Origin: Aquihabitans sp. G128
GTDB taxonomy: Bacteria; Actinomycetota; Acidimicrobiia; Acidimicrobiales; Iamiaceae
DNA: 64,000 nucleotides
Reading direction: 5' to 3'
Assembly: GCF_019048865.1 (NCBI RefSeq)
Contig: NZ_CP077604.1
Location: 2,480,001 to 2,544,000 of the forward strand
Position 1 is the stretch's first letter. Each line of letters starts with the position of its first letter. Of the stretch, positions 1 to 8,523 are shown piece after piece. A model generated the notes under the pieces. The model was not told the DNA's origin, ran no database searches, and saw only the letters and a program-made list of their open reading frames with translations. Made by a program: the position numbers and the translations under genes.

Positions 1-1
1 G

Positions 2-166
2 GCCCCGTTCGAGACCACGCGCCGCCTCTTCGACCACCCCACCGCCGGCCGCCTGGCCTTCGACCACCACCGCTTCGCCGTGCTGGACCAGCCCGGCGCG
101 CAACTGGTGGTCTACACGTCGGCCGACGGCACCGACAGCGCCCGACGGCTGCTCGCCGCGAGCTGA
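2..166 (+). CDS. XRE/MmyB-like transcriptional regulator, C-terminal end (partial)
   Basis: An open frame enters from the left edge and stops with TGA at 164-166. The 54 visible residues read FDHPTAGRLAFDHHRF and later QLVVYTSADGTDS, followed by a leucine-rich end. This matches the last part of the MmyB-like ligand-binding domain that follows an XRE helix-turn-helix in many actinobacterial regulators. The DNA-binding half lies outside the window, so target and ligand cannot be judged. The assignment rests on this short tail only. Confidence 0.6.
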   Translation, partial: APFETTRRLFDHPTAGRLAFDHHRFAVLDQPGAQLVVYTSADGTDSARRLLAAS

Positions 167-179
167 TCGGCGGCGTCGG

Positions 180-464
180 TCAGGCGTCGCCCACCGACGA
201 GATCTCGTAGCGCCGCACGTCGGCATCCAGGATGGCGGCCTGCTGGTCACCGCTGGGGCCCGAGCCCCGGAACGCGAGCAGCGGCTCCTCGGCCTCCCAG
301 CGCTCGAAGATGCGGATGCGGCCGGGATCGACGGTGTCGGCGGTGATCGAGAAGTCGAAGCACCCCTCGGTGGCCCGGGCGGCCTCGACCACCGCCACGC
401 AGCCGGCGACGTAGGCGTCGCGCTCGGAGGGATCGACGACGAGGTGCCCAGCGATGACCAACAT
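180..464 (-). CDS. ABM-domain (antibiotic biosynthesis monooxygenase-like) protein
   Basis: A 94-residue protein, the usual size for a one-domain ABM ferredoxin-like fold. It opens with MLVIAGHLVVDPSERDAY, has EAARATEGCFDFSIT in the middle and RIFERWEAEEPL near the end, the pattern of quinol monooxygenase/YgiN-like proteins. Such proteins oxidise small aromatics or quinols without a cofactor, or act as stress-related enzymes. No substrate can be assigned. It converges on the regulator fragment at 2-166 and stands divergent from the flavin monooxygenase at 660, possibly sharing the intervening control region. Confidence 0.75.
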   Translation of the reverse strand: MLVIAGHLVVDPSERDAYVAGCVAVVEAARATEGCFDFSITADTVDPGRIRIFERWEAEEPLLAFRGSGPSGDQQAAILDADVRRYEISSVGDA

Positions 465-659
465 GCCGGTTCCGACGCCCGGCCCGGCCGGAACTCATCG
501 GTGGAGCGTGCGAAGACCCTCACACCCGCACGGAGGCGGAAGAGGACCCTGCGGCCGCGCCCCTGACGGTGTGTCAGGACCGATGTGCCACGACGGTGCG
601 CTGGCGGCCAGACTCGGGTGCGAAAATGGAACACGTTCCAGTACGAGACCGGGGACCCC

Positions 660-2444
660 ATGTCTGAAGCCGATCGCATCGAGGAAGCCAAGGCCAAGTA
701 CCGGGCCGAGCGGGACAAGCGGTTGCGGGCCGACGCCCAGGCCCAGTACTCGCAGCTCACCGAGGACTACGAGGAGTTCGACCACGATCCGTGGGCCGAG
801 CCCGGCTTCACCCGCGAGCCCGTGGTGGAGCGGACCGAGGTGGTGATCGTGGGCGGCGGCTTCGCCGGCATGCTCACCGCCGTCGGCCTCCTCAGCAGGG
901 GCATCACCGACTTCCGCATCGTCGACAAGGCCGGTGACTTCGGCGGCACCTGGTACTGGAACCGCTACCCCGGTTGCATGTGCGACGTCGAGTCGCTGAT
1001 CTACCTGCCCCTGCTGGAGGAGACCGGCTACTGCCCGACCATGCGCTACGCCCCGGCGCAGGAGATCTTCGAGCACTGCCAGCGCATCGGCCACCACTTC
1101 GACCTGTACCCCCACGCCCTTTTCCAGACCGAGATGGACACCGCGGTGTGGGACGAGCCCGACGCCCGCTGGAACATCACCACGTCGCGCGGCGACCAGC
1201 TCTCGGCCAAGTTCCTGATCACCGCCGGCGGCATCCTGCACAAGGCCAAGCTCCCGGCCATCGAGGGCATCACCGACTTCGCCGGTCGCGCCTTCCACAC
1301 CGCGCGCTGGGACTACGGCTACACCGGCGGCAGCCCCACCGAGCCCATGGACCAGCTGGCCGACAAGCGGGTCGGCATCATCGGCACCGGCGCCACCTCG
1401 ATCCAGGTCGTCCCCCAGCTGGCGAAGGCGGCCAAGGAGGTCTACGTCTTCCAGCGGACCCCCTCCGCCGTCGGCGTGCGGGCCAACGAGCCCGTGGACC
1501 GGGCCTGGTTCGACGCCCAGGAGCCCGGCTGGCAGGCCGAGCGCATGGCCAACTTCACCTCGGCGGTCTCCGGCGAGCAGCCTGAGCAGAACCTGGTCGG
1601 CGACGGCGCCACCCAGCTGCTGTGGCAGGACACCCAGCAGCAGGCCGACACGCCCGAGCGCGCCGCCGAGCTGGAGCGATCCGACTTCGAGACCATGGAG
1701 TCCCTGCGGGCCCGCATCGACGAGGTGGTCGACGACCCGGCCACCGCCGAGAAGCTCAAGCCCTGGTACGGCAAGCACTGCAAGCGCCTCTGCTTCCACG
1801 ACGAGTACCTGGCCGCCTTCAACCAGCCCAACGTCCACCTGGTCGACACCAACGGCCAGGGCGTGCACCAGGTCACCAGCAAGGGCCCCGTGGTCGACGG
1901 CGTCGAGTACGAGCTCGACCTGCTCGTCTACGCCTCGGGCTTCGAGGTCACCACCGGCCTCGTGAGCCGGCTGGGCTTCGACCCGGTCGGCCGGGACGGC
2001 GTCCGCCTGAGCGAGCGCTGGCACGACGGCGCCCACACGCTCCACGGCGTGCTCACCAACGGCTTCCCGAACCTGCTCGTCTGCCACTTCATCCAGGCCG
2101 GCTACGGGTTGAACTTTCACCACTACCTGCGCGAGCTCACCGCCCACCTGGCCGCGATCGTGGCCCAGGCCTCCGAGGAGGGCATCACCTCGATCGAGGC
2201 CACCGTCGAGGCCGAGGACGCCTGGCTGGCTCTGCTCTGGGAGGCCGGCAAGGGCTTCGGCCGCTACTCCGCGGCCTGCACGCCGAGCTACCACAACAGC
2301 GAGGGCGCTCGCACCATGGCGGCGGCCCGCAACGTCGTGATCCCCGGCAACCTCATGAACTACATCGGCCACCTGCAGCGCTGGCGAGACGAGGGCGACC
2401 TCCCCGGCACGGTCGTCGTCCGCGCCGAGGCCACCAGGGTCTGA
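660..2444 (+). CDS. Flavin-containing / Baeyer-Villiger-type monooxygenase
   Basis: A 594-residue class B flavoprotein monooxygenase. An N-terminal extension is followed by the FAD-binding Rossmann motif VVIVGGGFAG (residues 61-70), then FGGTWYWNRYPGCMCDVES, typical of cyclohexanone and phenylacetone monooxygenases. The second Rossmann motif IIGTGATS for NADPH is near residue 240. The Baeyer-Villiger fingerprint appears as FAGRAFHTARWDY, with HTxxWD rather than the classic HxxxWP. The predicted reaction is NADPH- and O2-dependent conversion of a ketone to an ester, or a related oxygenation; the substrate is unknown. The ATG at 660 is preferred over the upstream in-frame start at 585 because family homology begins after it. 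Confidence 0.88.
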   Translation: MSEADRIEEAKAKYRAERDKRLRADAQAQYSQLTEDYEEFDHDPWAEPGFTREPVVERTEVVIVGGGFAGMLTAVGLLSRGITDFRIVDKAGDFGGTWYWNRYPGCMCDVESLIYLPLLEETGYCPTMRYAPAQEIFEHCQRIGHHFDLYPHALFQTEMDTAVWDEPDARWNITTSRGDQLSAKFLITAGGILHKAKLPAIEGITDFAGRAFHTARWDYGYTGGSPTEPMDQLADKRVGIIGTGATSIQVVPQLAKAAKEVYVFQRTPSAVGVRANEPVDRAWFDAQEPGWQAERMANFTSAVSGEQPEQNLVGDGATQLLWQDTQQQADTPERAAELERSDFETMESLRARIDEVVDDPATAEKLKPWYGKHCKRLCFHDEYLAAFNQPNVHLVDTNGQGVHQVTSKGPVVDGVEYELDLLVYASGFEVTTGLVSRLGFDPVGRDGVRLSERWHDGAHTLHGVLTNGFPNLLVCHFIQAGYGLNFHHYLRELTAHLAAIVAQASEEGITSIEATVEAEDAWLALLWEAGKGFGRYSAACTPSYHNSEGARTMAAARNVVIPGNLMNYIGHLQRWRDEGDLPGTVVVRAEATRV

Positions 2445-2471
2445 CGGCGGCGGGTCGGGTAGGCGTCGGCC

Positions 2472-3134
2472 ATGCCCGACCCGACCGGCCCGATGCACCT
2501 CGTCCTCGTCCGCCACGGCGACGCCCACGCCGGGTTCCACGGGCCCATCGCCGGGCCGAAGGGGTGCCAGGGCCTGACGCCGCTGGGCCGGCGGCAAGCC
2601 GAGGCCCTGCGCGAGCACCTGGCCACCACCGGCCGGGTGCAGGCCGACGTGCTCATCGCCAGCGTCCTCCCCCGCGCCATCGAGACGGCCGAGATCATCG
2701 CGCCGGGCCTCGGCCTCGAGCTGTCCGAACGGGACTGCGACCTGTGCGAGGTGCACACCGGCGAGGCCGACGGGGTCGACTGGTCGCTCTACAACGAGCG
2801 CTTCGGCTCCTTCGACATGGAGGCCGAGCCCGACCGGCCCTTCGCCCCCGGCGGCGACAGCTGGAACGGCTTCCACGACCGGGTCTCGCGCACGTTCGAG
2901 CGCCTGGCCCGGGAGCACGCCGGCCAGACGGTGGTGGTGGCGTGCCACGCCGGGGTGATCATGGCGTCGATGCGCCTGCTGCTGGGCATCGGCGACCCCG
3001 CCACCAGCGCCCACCTCCGCCCCACCAACACCGGGCTGACCGAGTGGGAGCACGATCCGGTGGCCGGTCGCTGGCTCCTGCGCTCCTACAACGAGGCCGA
3101 CCACCTCATCGGGCTCGACGTCGTCGACGGCTGA
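2472..3134 (+). CDS. Histidine phosphatase (phosphoglycerate mutase-like) family protein
   Basis: A 220-residue protein with the catalytic RHG motif near the N-terminus (LVLVRHGDAHAG) and a second conserved histidine in VVVACHAGVIMAS near residue 160. Together they form the phosphohistidine active site of branch 1 histidine phosphatases. The sequence around ASVLPRAIETAEII is also typical. Members hydrolyse phosphate esters of many small molecules, so no substrate is assigned. It begins 27 bases after the monooxygenase and is followed 29 bases later by a small ParB-like gene, so the three probably share a transcript. Confidence 0.82.
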   Translation: MPDPTGPMHLVLVRHGDAHAGFHGPIAGPKGCQGLTPLGRRQAEALREHLATTGRVQADVLIASVLPRAIETAEIIAPGLGLELSERDCDLCEVHTGEADGVDWSLYNERFGSFDMEAEPDRPFAPGGDSWNGFHDRVSRTFERLAREHAGQTVVVACHAGVIMASMRLLLGIGDPATSAHLRPTNTGLTEWEHDPVAGRWLLRSYNEADHLIGLDVVDG

Positions 3135-3163
3135 GCGGGCTCGCCCGGGGGAAGGGGGCCGGG

Positions 3164-3637
3164 ATGGACGACCCCCAGCCGTACTCCACCGCCGCCGCCC
3201 GGGAGGCCGCCGCCCACGACCAGCTCGCCGAGTGGGTCGGGCGGTTCCTGAGCAGCCCCGGCAGCGACAACGCCCCGCTGGCGAAGCTGCTCTCGGACCC
3301 ACCGCTCGCCTGGCTCGGACCGGTGCTGCTGCCGCTCGACCAGCTCAACCGCTTGGCCGGGCCGCCCGGGCACCCCGTGGTGGAGGAGGTCGACGACGAC
3401 TACTGGCGCGACGACGTGGAGGAGCTGGCCCAGGCGGTCGACGGCGGCCACGAGCCGGCCCCGGTGGTCGTGACCCACCAGGGCGACCACCTCAAGCTCG
3501 AGGACGGGAACCACCGCGTGGAGGCCCTCCGGCGAGCGGGCGAGACCGAGGCCTGGGCCGTCATCGGCTTCGAGGGCCCCGAGGAGCGCGACGCCTTCAT
3601 CGCCCGCAGCGAGGCGACGGCGGCACCGGAGGGCTGA
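3164..3637 (+). CDS. ParB/sulfiredoxin-fold-like small protein
   Basis: A 157-residue protein starting at ATG 3164, a short distance after a purine-rich stretch (gaaggggg). The second half contains PVVVTHQGDHLKLEDGNHR followed by VEALRRAG. This resembles the DGNHR core of ParB/Srx-fold domains, which bind or hydrolyse nucleotides. No helix-turn-helix follows, so a chromosome-partition role is unlikely. The N-terminal half, with an Asp-rich EEVDDDYWRDDVEEL patch, is not recognised. It follows the histidine phosphatase in the same direction. Confidence 0.6.
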   Translation: MDDPQPYSTAAAREAAAHDQLAEWVGRFLSSPGSDNAPLAKLLSDPPLAWLGPVLLPLDQLNRLAGPPGHPVVEEVDDDYWRDDVEELAQAVDGGHEPAPVVVTHQGDHLKLEDGNHRVEALRRAGETEAWAVIGFEGPEERDAFIARSEATAAPEG

Positions 3638-3683
3638 GCGCCCGGACGGTCGGCCGGTCCGCAGCCGGCGTCCTCGACAGATC

Positions 3684-3698
3684 GCAAAGAATGTTTGC
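3684..3698. promoter_or_regulatory. Candidate ArsR-family operator
   Basis: A perfect inverted repeat, GCAAA-GAATG-TTTGC, lies 32 bases before the proposed GTG start of the ArsR-type regulator and is followed by a further AAAGG. Regulators of this kind usually bind A/T-rich dyads in their own promoter and repress the operon. Its position and symmetry suggest autoregulation of the regulator-exporter pair; binding is inferred. Confidence 0.5.
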
Positions 3699-3730
3699 AA
3701 AGGAAGTGTGCGATCCGTACGGTGGTCGCC

Positions 3731-4321
3731 GTGACCCGACCCGCGCACGATCCCGAGTCCGTCGTCCACCTCGACGCCACGCAGCTGCGGGCGCTCGCCC
3801 ACCCGCTGCGCATGCGCCTCCTCGCCCGCCTGCGCCGGGAGGGCCCCGCCACCGCCTCGGCGCTGGCCCGCCGGTTCGGCACCAACAGCGGCCAGACCAG
3901 CTACCACCTCCGCCAGCTGGCCGAGGCGGGGCTGGTGGAGGACGACCCCGAGCACGGCGACGGGCGGGACCGCTGGTGGCGGGCCGCGCACGAGAGCACC
4001 TCGTGGTCGAGCACCGAGTTCGTCGACGACCCCGACGCCAAGGCCGCCGACGCCTGGCTCCTCGGCCACCTCATCCGCCGCCACGGCGAGTCGCTCGGCG
4101 CCTGGCTCGACGAGCGCGAGCACCTGCCCGCCGCGTGGATGAGCGCCAGCGACCTGTCGGACCTGTGGCTGGTGATGACCCCCGAGCGCCTGAAGGCCAT
4201 GAGCGCCGAGCTGCACGCCGTCATCGCCCGCTACCGCGCCGAGCCACCCGACACCGCGCCGGATGCCCGCGAGGTGACCGTGCACCTCCACGCGTTCCCG
4301 ACGGCGGAGTCGGACCGGTGA
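3731..4321 (+). CDS. ArsR-family helix-turn-helix regulator
   Basis: A 196-residue protein from GTG 3731. The N-terminal winged helix-turn-helix includes LRALAHPLRMRLLARL, then ATASALARRFGTNSGQTSYH and LRQLAEAGLVEDD, a standard ArsR/HTH_20 signature. The rest of about 100 residues, rich in Trp and acidic residues, is probably a ligand or dimer domain. A longer reading from TTG 3695 would overlap the putative operator and is unlikely. Its stop codon overlaps the start of the MFS gene (GTGA), indicating translational coupling. It most likely controls that exporter through the dyad at 3684-3698. Confidence 0.83.
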   Translation: MTRPAHDPESVVHLDATQLRALAHPLRMRLLARLRREGPATASALARRFGTNSGQTSYHLRQLAEAGLVEDDPEHGDGRDRWWRAAHESTSWSSTEFVDDPDAKAADAWLLGHLIRRHGESLGAWLDEREHLPAAWMSASDLSDLWLVMTPERLKAMSAELHAVIARYRAEPPDTAPDAREVTVHLHAFPTAESDR

Positions 4322-5634
4322 TCTCCGCCGCCACCGCTCGGCGCCGCTACCTCGGGCTGCTCGCCCTGCGGTGGCTGCCCGTGGGCCTCACCATCCCGGT
4401 GTCGGTGCTGATCCTCACCCACCGCGGCCTCTCGCTCGGCCAGGTCGGCCTGGCCACCGCCGCCCAGGGGTTCGTGGTCTTCCTGCTCGAGCTGCCCACC
4501 GGCGGCCTCGCCGACGCCCTCGGCCGGCGGCCGGTCCTCATGGCCGCCACGGCCATCGACGCCGCCGCCCTCGCCGTGTTCCTGGTGGCCCGCAACCCGG
4601 CGCTGCTGGTGGGCGTCTACGCCGCCAAGGGCATCTCCCGAGCGCTCGACAGCGGCCCCCTCGACGCCTGGTACGTCGACGCCGTCGTGGCCGCCGAGCC
4701 CGATGCGGCGGCCGCGCCCGCCGACGGGCGACCGGCCGGACGGCGGCCCGCCGGGCGGCGGCCCGGCTACGAGACGACGCTCGCCCACGGGGCTGCCGTG
4801 CTCAGCGCGGCGATCGCCGTCGGCGCGCTGGCGTCGGGCGCGCTGGTGGCGCTGGGCGGGGTCGGGCCGGTGCACGGGCTCTCCACCCCGATCGTCGCCG
4901 CCGTGCTGCTCGACCTGGTGGCCATCGCTGCTCTGCGCACCCTCATGGTCGAGCCCCAGGCGGCGCACGGGCGAGGCACCCTGGGGGCCGGGCTCCGCGA
5001 GGCGCCCGACCACGTCCGCACCGCGCTCCGGGCGGTGCGGACCTCCCGGGTGCTGGTGGCCCTCGTGGCGGTCGAGGTGCTGTGGTGCTTCGGGATGGCC
5101 GCCTTCGAGCTGCTGGTGTCGCCCCGCATGGCCGAGCTGCTCCACAGTCGCGACCGGGCGGCGTCGGTGTTCGGCCCGGTCACGTCGGGCGCCTGGGTGG
5201 CCTCGGCGCTCGCCGCCGCCCTGGTGCCCCGGCTCGTCCGGCGGGTGGGGACGCCGCGGGCCGGCGCCGTCCTGCGGGTCGCCCACGGGCTGGCCGTGGG
5301 CGCCATGGCGCTGGCGGCCGGCCCGGTGGGCCTGGTGGTCGCCTACGCCGCCACCTACGCAGTGCACGGCGCCGCCAACCCGGTGCACCAGAGCCTCCTG
5401 CACCGGGAGGTGCAGGGCCCGTCCCGGGTCACGATCCTGTCGGTGAACTCCATGGTGGGCATGCCCGCCGCCGCCATCGGCGGCATCGTGCTGGGCGCCC
5501 TGGCGGACGCAGCCGGCATCCCGGCGGCCATGGCGCTGGGTGCGGTGGTCCTCGCAACCGCCACCCCGCTCTACCTGGTGGGCCGGGCGCGGCCGGGCGC
5601 CGAGGCCACCGCCCGCTCGTTGACCGCCGCCTGA
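4318..5634 (+). CDS. MFS transporter
   Basis: A 438-residue membrane protein starting at GTG 4318, which overlaps the regulator stop by four bases. It has about twelve hydrophobic segments and the cytoplasmic loop GGLADALGRRPVL, a form of the MFS motif A (GxLaDrxGrkxxl). A low-complexity stretch of Ala, Gly, Pro and Arg near residues 130-150 lies where the central half of the N domain would end. The most likely role is drug or metabolite efflux under the upstream ArsR regulator, a common actinobacterial pairing. The substrate is not predictable. Confidence 0.85.
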   Translation: MISAATARRRYLGLLALRWLPVGLTIPVSVLILTHRGLSLGQVGLATAAQGFVVFLLELPTGGLADALGRRPVLMAATAIDAAALAVFLVARNPALLVGVYAAKGISRALDSGPLDAWYVDAVVAAEPDAAAAPADGRPAGRRPAGRRPGYETTLAHGAAVLSAAIAVGALASGALVALGGVGPVHGLSTPIVAAVLLDLVAIAALRTLMVEPQAAHGRGTLGAGLREAPDHVRTALRAVRTSRVLVALVAVEVLWCFGMAAFELLVSPRMAELLHSRDRAASVFGPVTSGAWVASALAAALVPRLVRRVGTPRAGAVLRVAHGLAVGAMALAAGPVGLVVAYAATYAVHGAANPVHQSLLHREVQGPSRVTILSVNSMVGMPAAAIGGIVLGALADAAGIPAAMALGAVVLATATPLYLVGRARPGAEATARSLTAA

Positions 5635-5655
5635 CCGGCCCGCGCGACGGGCCGG
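5635..5655. terminator. Hairpin between convergent genes
   Basis: An 8-bp perfect stem, CCGGCCCG / CGGGCCGG, with a five-base loop sits between the MFS stop and the end of the convergent secreted-protein gene. There is no T tract, as is usual for GC-rich actinobacterial terminators. It could serve both directions. Confidence 0.5.
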
Positions 5656-5664
5656 CGGCTCGGC

Positions 5665-6702
5665 TCAGCCGGTGTAGGTGGGCGAGCCCGCCACCGGCGT
5701 GGCGCCGGTGCTCTCGGTCACCACCGGGGTCGTGGTGGGCACGACCGTGGTGGTGGAGGTGGTGGTGCTGGTCGTCGTCGAGGTCGTGGTGGTCGTCTCG
5801 GGGAGCGAGAGCACGATCGGCTCGGCGTAGGTGGTGGTGGCCACCAGCGACTCGAGGAACGAGACGTCGGCGTTGAGCCGGCCGACGTCGAAGCAGCCCA
5901 TGTCGGCCGGATCCTCGGCGTCGAAGCCGCGGTAGGCGTTCAGGGCGTTGATCGCGGCGGCCAGGGCGGTGTCGAAGTCCGGTGCCTCGCCGTCATCGCA
6001 GCTGGTGAGGGCGGCCTCGAAGGCGGCTCGGGCGTCGGCGCCGGCACCGGCCGTGACGACGGCGAGGACCTGCGGGTCCGAGCGGTAGCTGAGGTCGGTG
6101 TAGCGCCCGTTGAGGAAGTGCTGGACGAGCGCCTTCACGTCGGTGGGCGACACGAGGGTGTGGCCGTCGGGGACCGAGGTGACCTTGAAGCCGACGTCGA
6201 CCACCTCGCCGAAGCCGTCGATGGACGGGCCGTAGGCGAGGGTCGGGTAGGCGTAGTGGCCGGGCCCGGGCCAGGCCGGGAAGCTCTGGCCGTCGGGCAG
6301 GTAGATCTCGAGCTTGCCCATGGCCTCGTCCCACTCGGCCTGGGTGACCTCGGGCGGCGCGCACTCGAGCACGTCGCCGTCGTCGTTGGTGAGCTCGTAG
6401 ACCACCTGGGTGTCGGCGGGCACGGCGTGGGTCACGCCGTCGGCGCCGTTCTGGTCGGCCACGTCGAACGACACCACGTCGAGGACGCCGAAGTCCTGCT
6501 TGCCGAAGCCGAAGTAGGCGCCGCAGCTCTCGTAGGTGCCGTCGGCGGGGTCGGCAGCCGGGGCGCGGACGCCGGTGTCGCGGGTGCCGGCGGCCGGCGA
6601 GGACTGGGCGACCGGCGCCCAGCCGGAGACGGCGGTGGCCACCGCGGCGACCACGCCGGCGGCGGGCAGCAGCGCCCGGTTCTTCACCCGTACCGAAGTC
6701 AT
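5665..6702 (-). CDS. Secreted protein of unknown function with Thr-rich C-terminus
   Basis: A 345-residue protein with an N-terminal signal peptide: VRVKNR, then the hydrophobic LLPAAGVVAAVATAVSGWAP and a likely cleavage site after AQSSPA. The body contains four spaced cysteines (ESCGAYFG, LECAPPE, TSCDDGE, MGCFDVG) suited to disulfides outside the cell. The last 50 residues are a Thr/Ser/Val linker (TTTTTSTTTSTT) without an LPXTG sorting motif, so cell-wall sorting is not evident. I do not recognise the globular domain. It lies between convergent and divergent neighbours and seems monocistronic. Confidence 0.7.
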   Translation of the reverse strand: MTSVRVKNRALLPAAGVVAAVATAVSGWAPVAQSSPAAGTRDTGVRAPAADPADGTYESCGAYFGFGKQDFGVLDVVSFDVADQNGADGVTHAVPADTQVVYELTNDDGDVLECAPPEVTQAEWDEAMGKLEIYLPDGQSFPAWPGPGHYAYPTLAYGPSIDGFGEVVDVGFKVTSVPDGHTLVSPTDVKALVQHFLNGRYTDLSYRSDPQVLAVVTAGAGADARAAFEAALTSCDDGEAPDFDTALAAAINALNAYRGFDAEDPADMGCFDVGRLNADVSFLESLVATTTYAEPIVLSLPETTTTTSTTTSTTTSTTTVVPTTTPVVTESTGATPVAGSPTYTG

Positions 6703-6769
6703 GTGCGCCCCTTGCCCATTCCCGTCGTCCGCTCCGCCACCACGACGGAGAACCCGGACGAATCGGACA

Positions 6770-7462
6770 TTAGTCGCTCCGGGTGACGCTCCCGTCAGGG
6801 TCCATGGGCGGCATGAGGCGGTCGAGCGCGGCGATGCGGTCCGGGTGCCGCAGGCCCGCCACCAGGTGCTCGCCCATCGACGTGCGCCGCCCGTCGCTGT
6901 GCAGGCGGCCGGGCCAGCCGTGGAGCTGGTGGTACGCCGACGCGGCGTAGATCAGGGCGGTGGCCACGTGGCGGCGGCGGAAGCCCTCGCCCACGTAGAC
7001 CTGGTCGACCACGGCCTCGTCGCGCCACCACCGGATGGCACCCACCTGGTCGCGGCTCCGCGTCGGCAGGTGGAAGAAGGTGGCGTCGGGGACCACCACG
7101 CCGGGCTCCACCACGTCGTGCTCGTAGCCGACGAGCGTCATGGCCGGGCGGGCGTCCTGCAGCTCCGGGAGGGCGACGAACCACATGGTCGGGCTGCCCG
7201 GCGCCGCATCGGGGCTCACCCGCAGCCGGGGGCGGCGCTGGTCGTCGAGGTCGGCCCGCCAGATCTCGAAGCGGCCGGGCAGCTCCTCGTCGCCCTCGAC
7301 GGTGGTCCCGTCGGGGTGGTCGTCGCTGAACAGGCAGCGCACCTGCCACCGGCCGCCGGGCAGCGGCGCCTGGCGCTGGTACCAGGCCGAGGTCCCGGGC
7401 GCCGGCACGGCGGCGGCCGCCGGCTGGTCGGGAGCATCGACGTCGTCGGCAGCGGGGGCCAT
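6770..7462 (-). CDS. GNAT-like acetyltransferase domain protein
   Basis: A 230-residue protein. The C-terminal half contains VVDQVYVGEGFRRRHVATAL, which matches the acetyl-CoA-binding motif A of GNAT enzymes (V-x-x-x-x-RRxGxAxxL). It is followed by LHSDGRRTSMGEHLVAGL. The N-terminal 100 residues are Ala/Pro-rich and then unassigned. The acetyl acceptor is unknown. The -10 candidate TAGGAT (reverse complement of 7471-7476) lies eight bases before the ATG, suggesting a leaderless transcript. It is divergent from the LuxR-type regulator. Confidence 0.65.
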   Translation of the reverse strand: MAPAADDVDAPDQPAAAAVPAPGTSAWYQRQAPLPGGRWQVRCLFSDDHPDGTTVEGDEELPGRFEIWRADLDDQRRPRLRVSPDAAPGSPTMWFVALPELQDARPAMTLVGYEHDVVEPGVVVPDATFFHLPTRSRDQVGAIRWWRDEAVVDQVYVGEGFRRRHVATALIYAASAYHQLHGWPGRLHSDGRRTSMGEHLVAGLRHPDRIAALDRLMPPMDPDGSVTRSD

Positions 7463-7470
7463 GGCCGCGG

Positions 7471-7508
7471 ATCCTAGGCAGGGCCGCGGCGCGCTTCGCC
7501 GCTACTGT
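7471..7508. promoter_or_regulatory. Divergent leaderless promoter region
   Basis: Two -10-like hexamers face away from each other. On the minus strand TAGGAT (7476-7471) is 8 bases before the ATG of the GNAT gene. On the plus strand TACTGT (7503-7508) is 9 bases before the GTG of the LuxR gene. No Shine-Dalgarno sequence precedes either start. Confidence 0.5.
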
Positions 7509-7517
7509 CGGCGCCTC

Positions 7518-8495
7518 GTGTGGCACCGCCGGTACCCAGGCAACCTCGAGGAGTGGCACCGCGACCTGCGGTCGTCCACCGGCGCGTTGGCCGGGACCGA
7601 CGTCGCCCTGGCGGTGTTCGACCCGTTGACGGGCGCGCTGCTGGCCGCCACGCCCGGCGTGGCGGCGGTCCTGGGCGCCGAGCTGCCGGCGACCGCGCTG
7701 GACCTCGTGGAGCGCGGCCTCGTGGCCCGTCCCGACCTGCAGGCGGTGGCCGACCACCTCGCCGCCTGGCGGGCGCTCGACGAGATCGAGGGCGCCGGCC
7801 GCGAGTCCAGCCACTCGTGGTCGACGCGGCTGCGGGCGCACCCCGCGACCGGCAGCGTCGAGCTGGCCGTGGACATCCTCCACCACCGCCGTCCGGCCAT
7901 CCCCGCCGAGGCCGTCGTCGTCACCCTGCACGCCGGCCACCACACCACGTCGACCGACGCGCCCAACGTCGGCGGGATCCTCGATCGGTTCTGGCTGGTC
8001 TACGACCACCAGATGCGCATCGTCGCCGCCGACCCGCGCATGGCCCGGTTGGGGCTCGCCCCCGAGCACCAGGTCGGCATGCTCGCCGCCATCACGGTGC
8101 ACCCGGAGGACCTCCCGGCGGTGGTGCCGCTCGTGGTCGCCGTCATCAACGAGCAGATCGAGGCCGCCCACTACGCGGTCCGGATCCGCGGCGACCAGGG
8201 GTGGGTCCGCGTCCAGGTCGAGCTCCGCCGGCTCCTCTCGCCGGACGGGCCGATGCTCGTCGGCGCCGTGCAGCCCCTCCCCGACGCCCGTCGCCCGCTC
8301 GCGCCGGACGCCCTGACGCCGCGTGAGGCCGCGGTCGTCCGCGCCCTCTTCGACGGCCTGCGGGTGGCCACCATCGCCGAACGGGACGGCGTGGCGGTGA
8401 AGACGGTCCGCAACCAGCTGGCGGCGATCTACCGGAAGCTGGAGGTGGGCGGCCAGGAAGAGCTGCTCGGCACCTACACCCGTCCGGTCGGGTGA
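7518..8495 (+). CDS. LuxR-type response regulator with PAS-like sensory region
   Basis: A 325-residue protein from GTG 7518. Its C-terminal 60 residues are a LuxR/GerE helix-turn-helix: LTPREAAVVRALFDGLR, then TIAERDGVAVKTVRNQLAAI and YRKLEVGGQEEL. The middle (about residues 150-240) contains DRFWLVYDHQMRIVAADPRM, which looks like a PAS-type sensory fold, followed by the PAC-like VRIRGDQGWVRVQVELR. There is no phospho-acceptor receiver domain. It is a probable one-component regulator with unknown signal and targets. A longer frame extends upstream to 7140 but overlaps the divergent GNAT gene, so the short start is preferred. Confidence 0.8.
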   Translation: MWHRRYPGNLEEWHRDLRSSTGALAGTDVALAVFDPLTGALLAATPGVAAVLGAELPATALDLVERGLVARPDLQAVADHLAAWRALDEIEGAGRESSHSWSTRLRAHPATGSVELAVDILHHRRPAIPAEAVVVTLHAGHHTTSTDAPNVGGILDRFWLVYDHQMRIVAADPRMARLGLAPEHQVGMLAAITVHPEDLPAVVPLVVAVINEQIEAAHYAVRIRGDQGWVRVQVELRRLLSPDGPMLVGAVQPLPDARRPLAPDALTPREAAVVRALFDGLRVATIAERDGVAVKTVRNQLAAIYRKLEVGGQEELLGTYTRPVG

Positions 8496-8523
8496 GGGCC
8501 GGGCGGTTGGAGCGGCCGCCGCC

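Noticed and set aside
495..3302. Long antisense frame opposite the monooxygenase and phosphatase genes
   Set aside because: Shadow of high GC third positions; no recognisable motif, and the plus strand carries strong family motifs.
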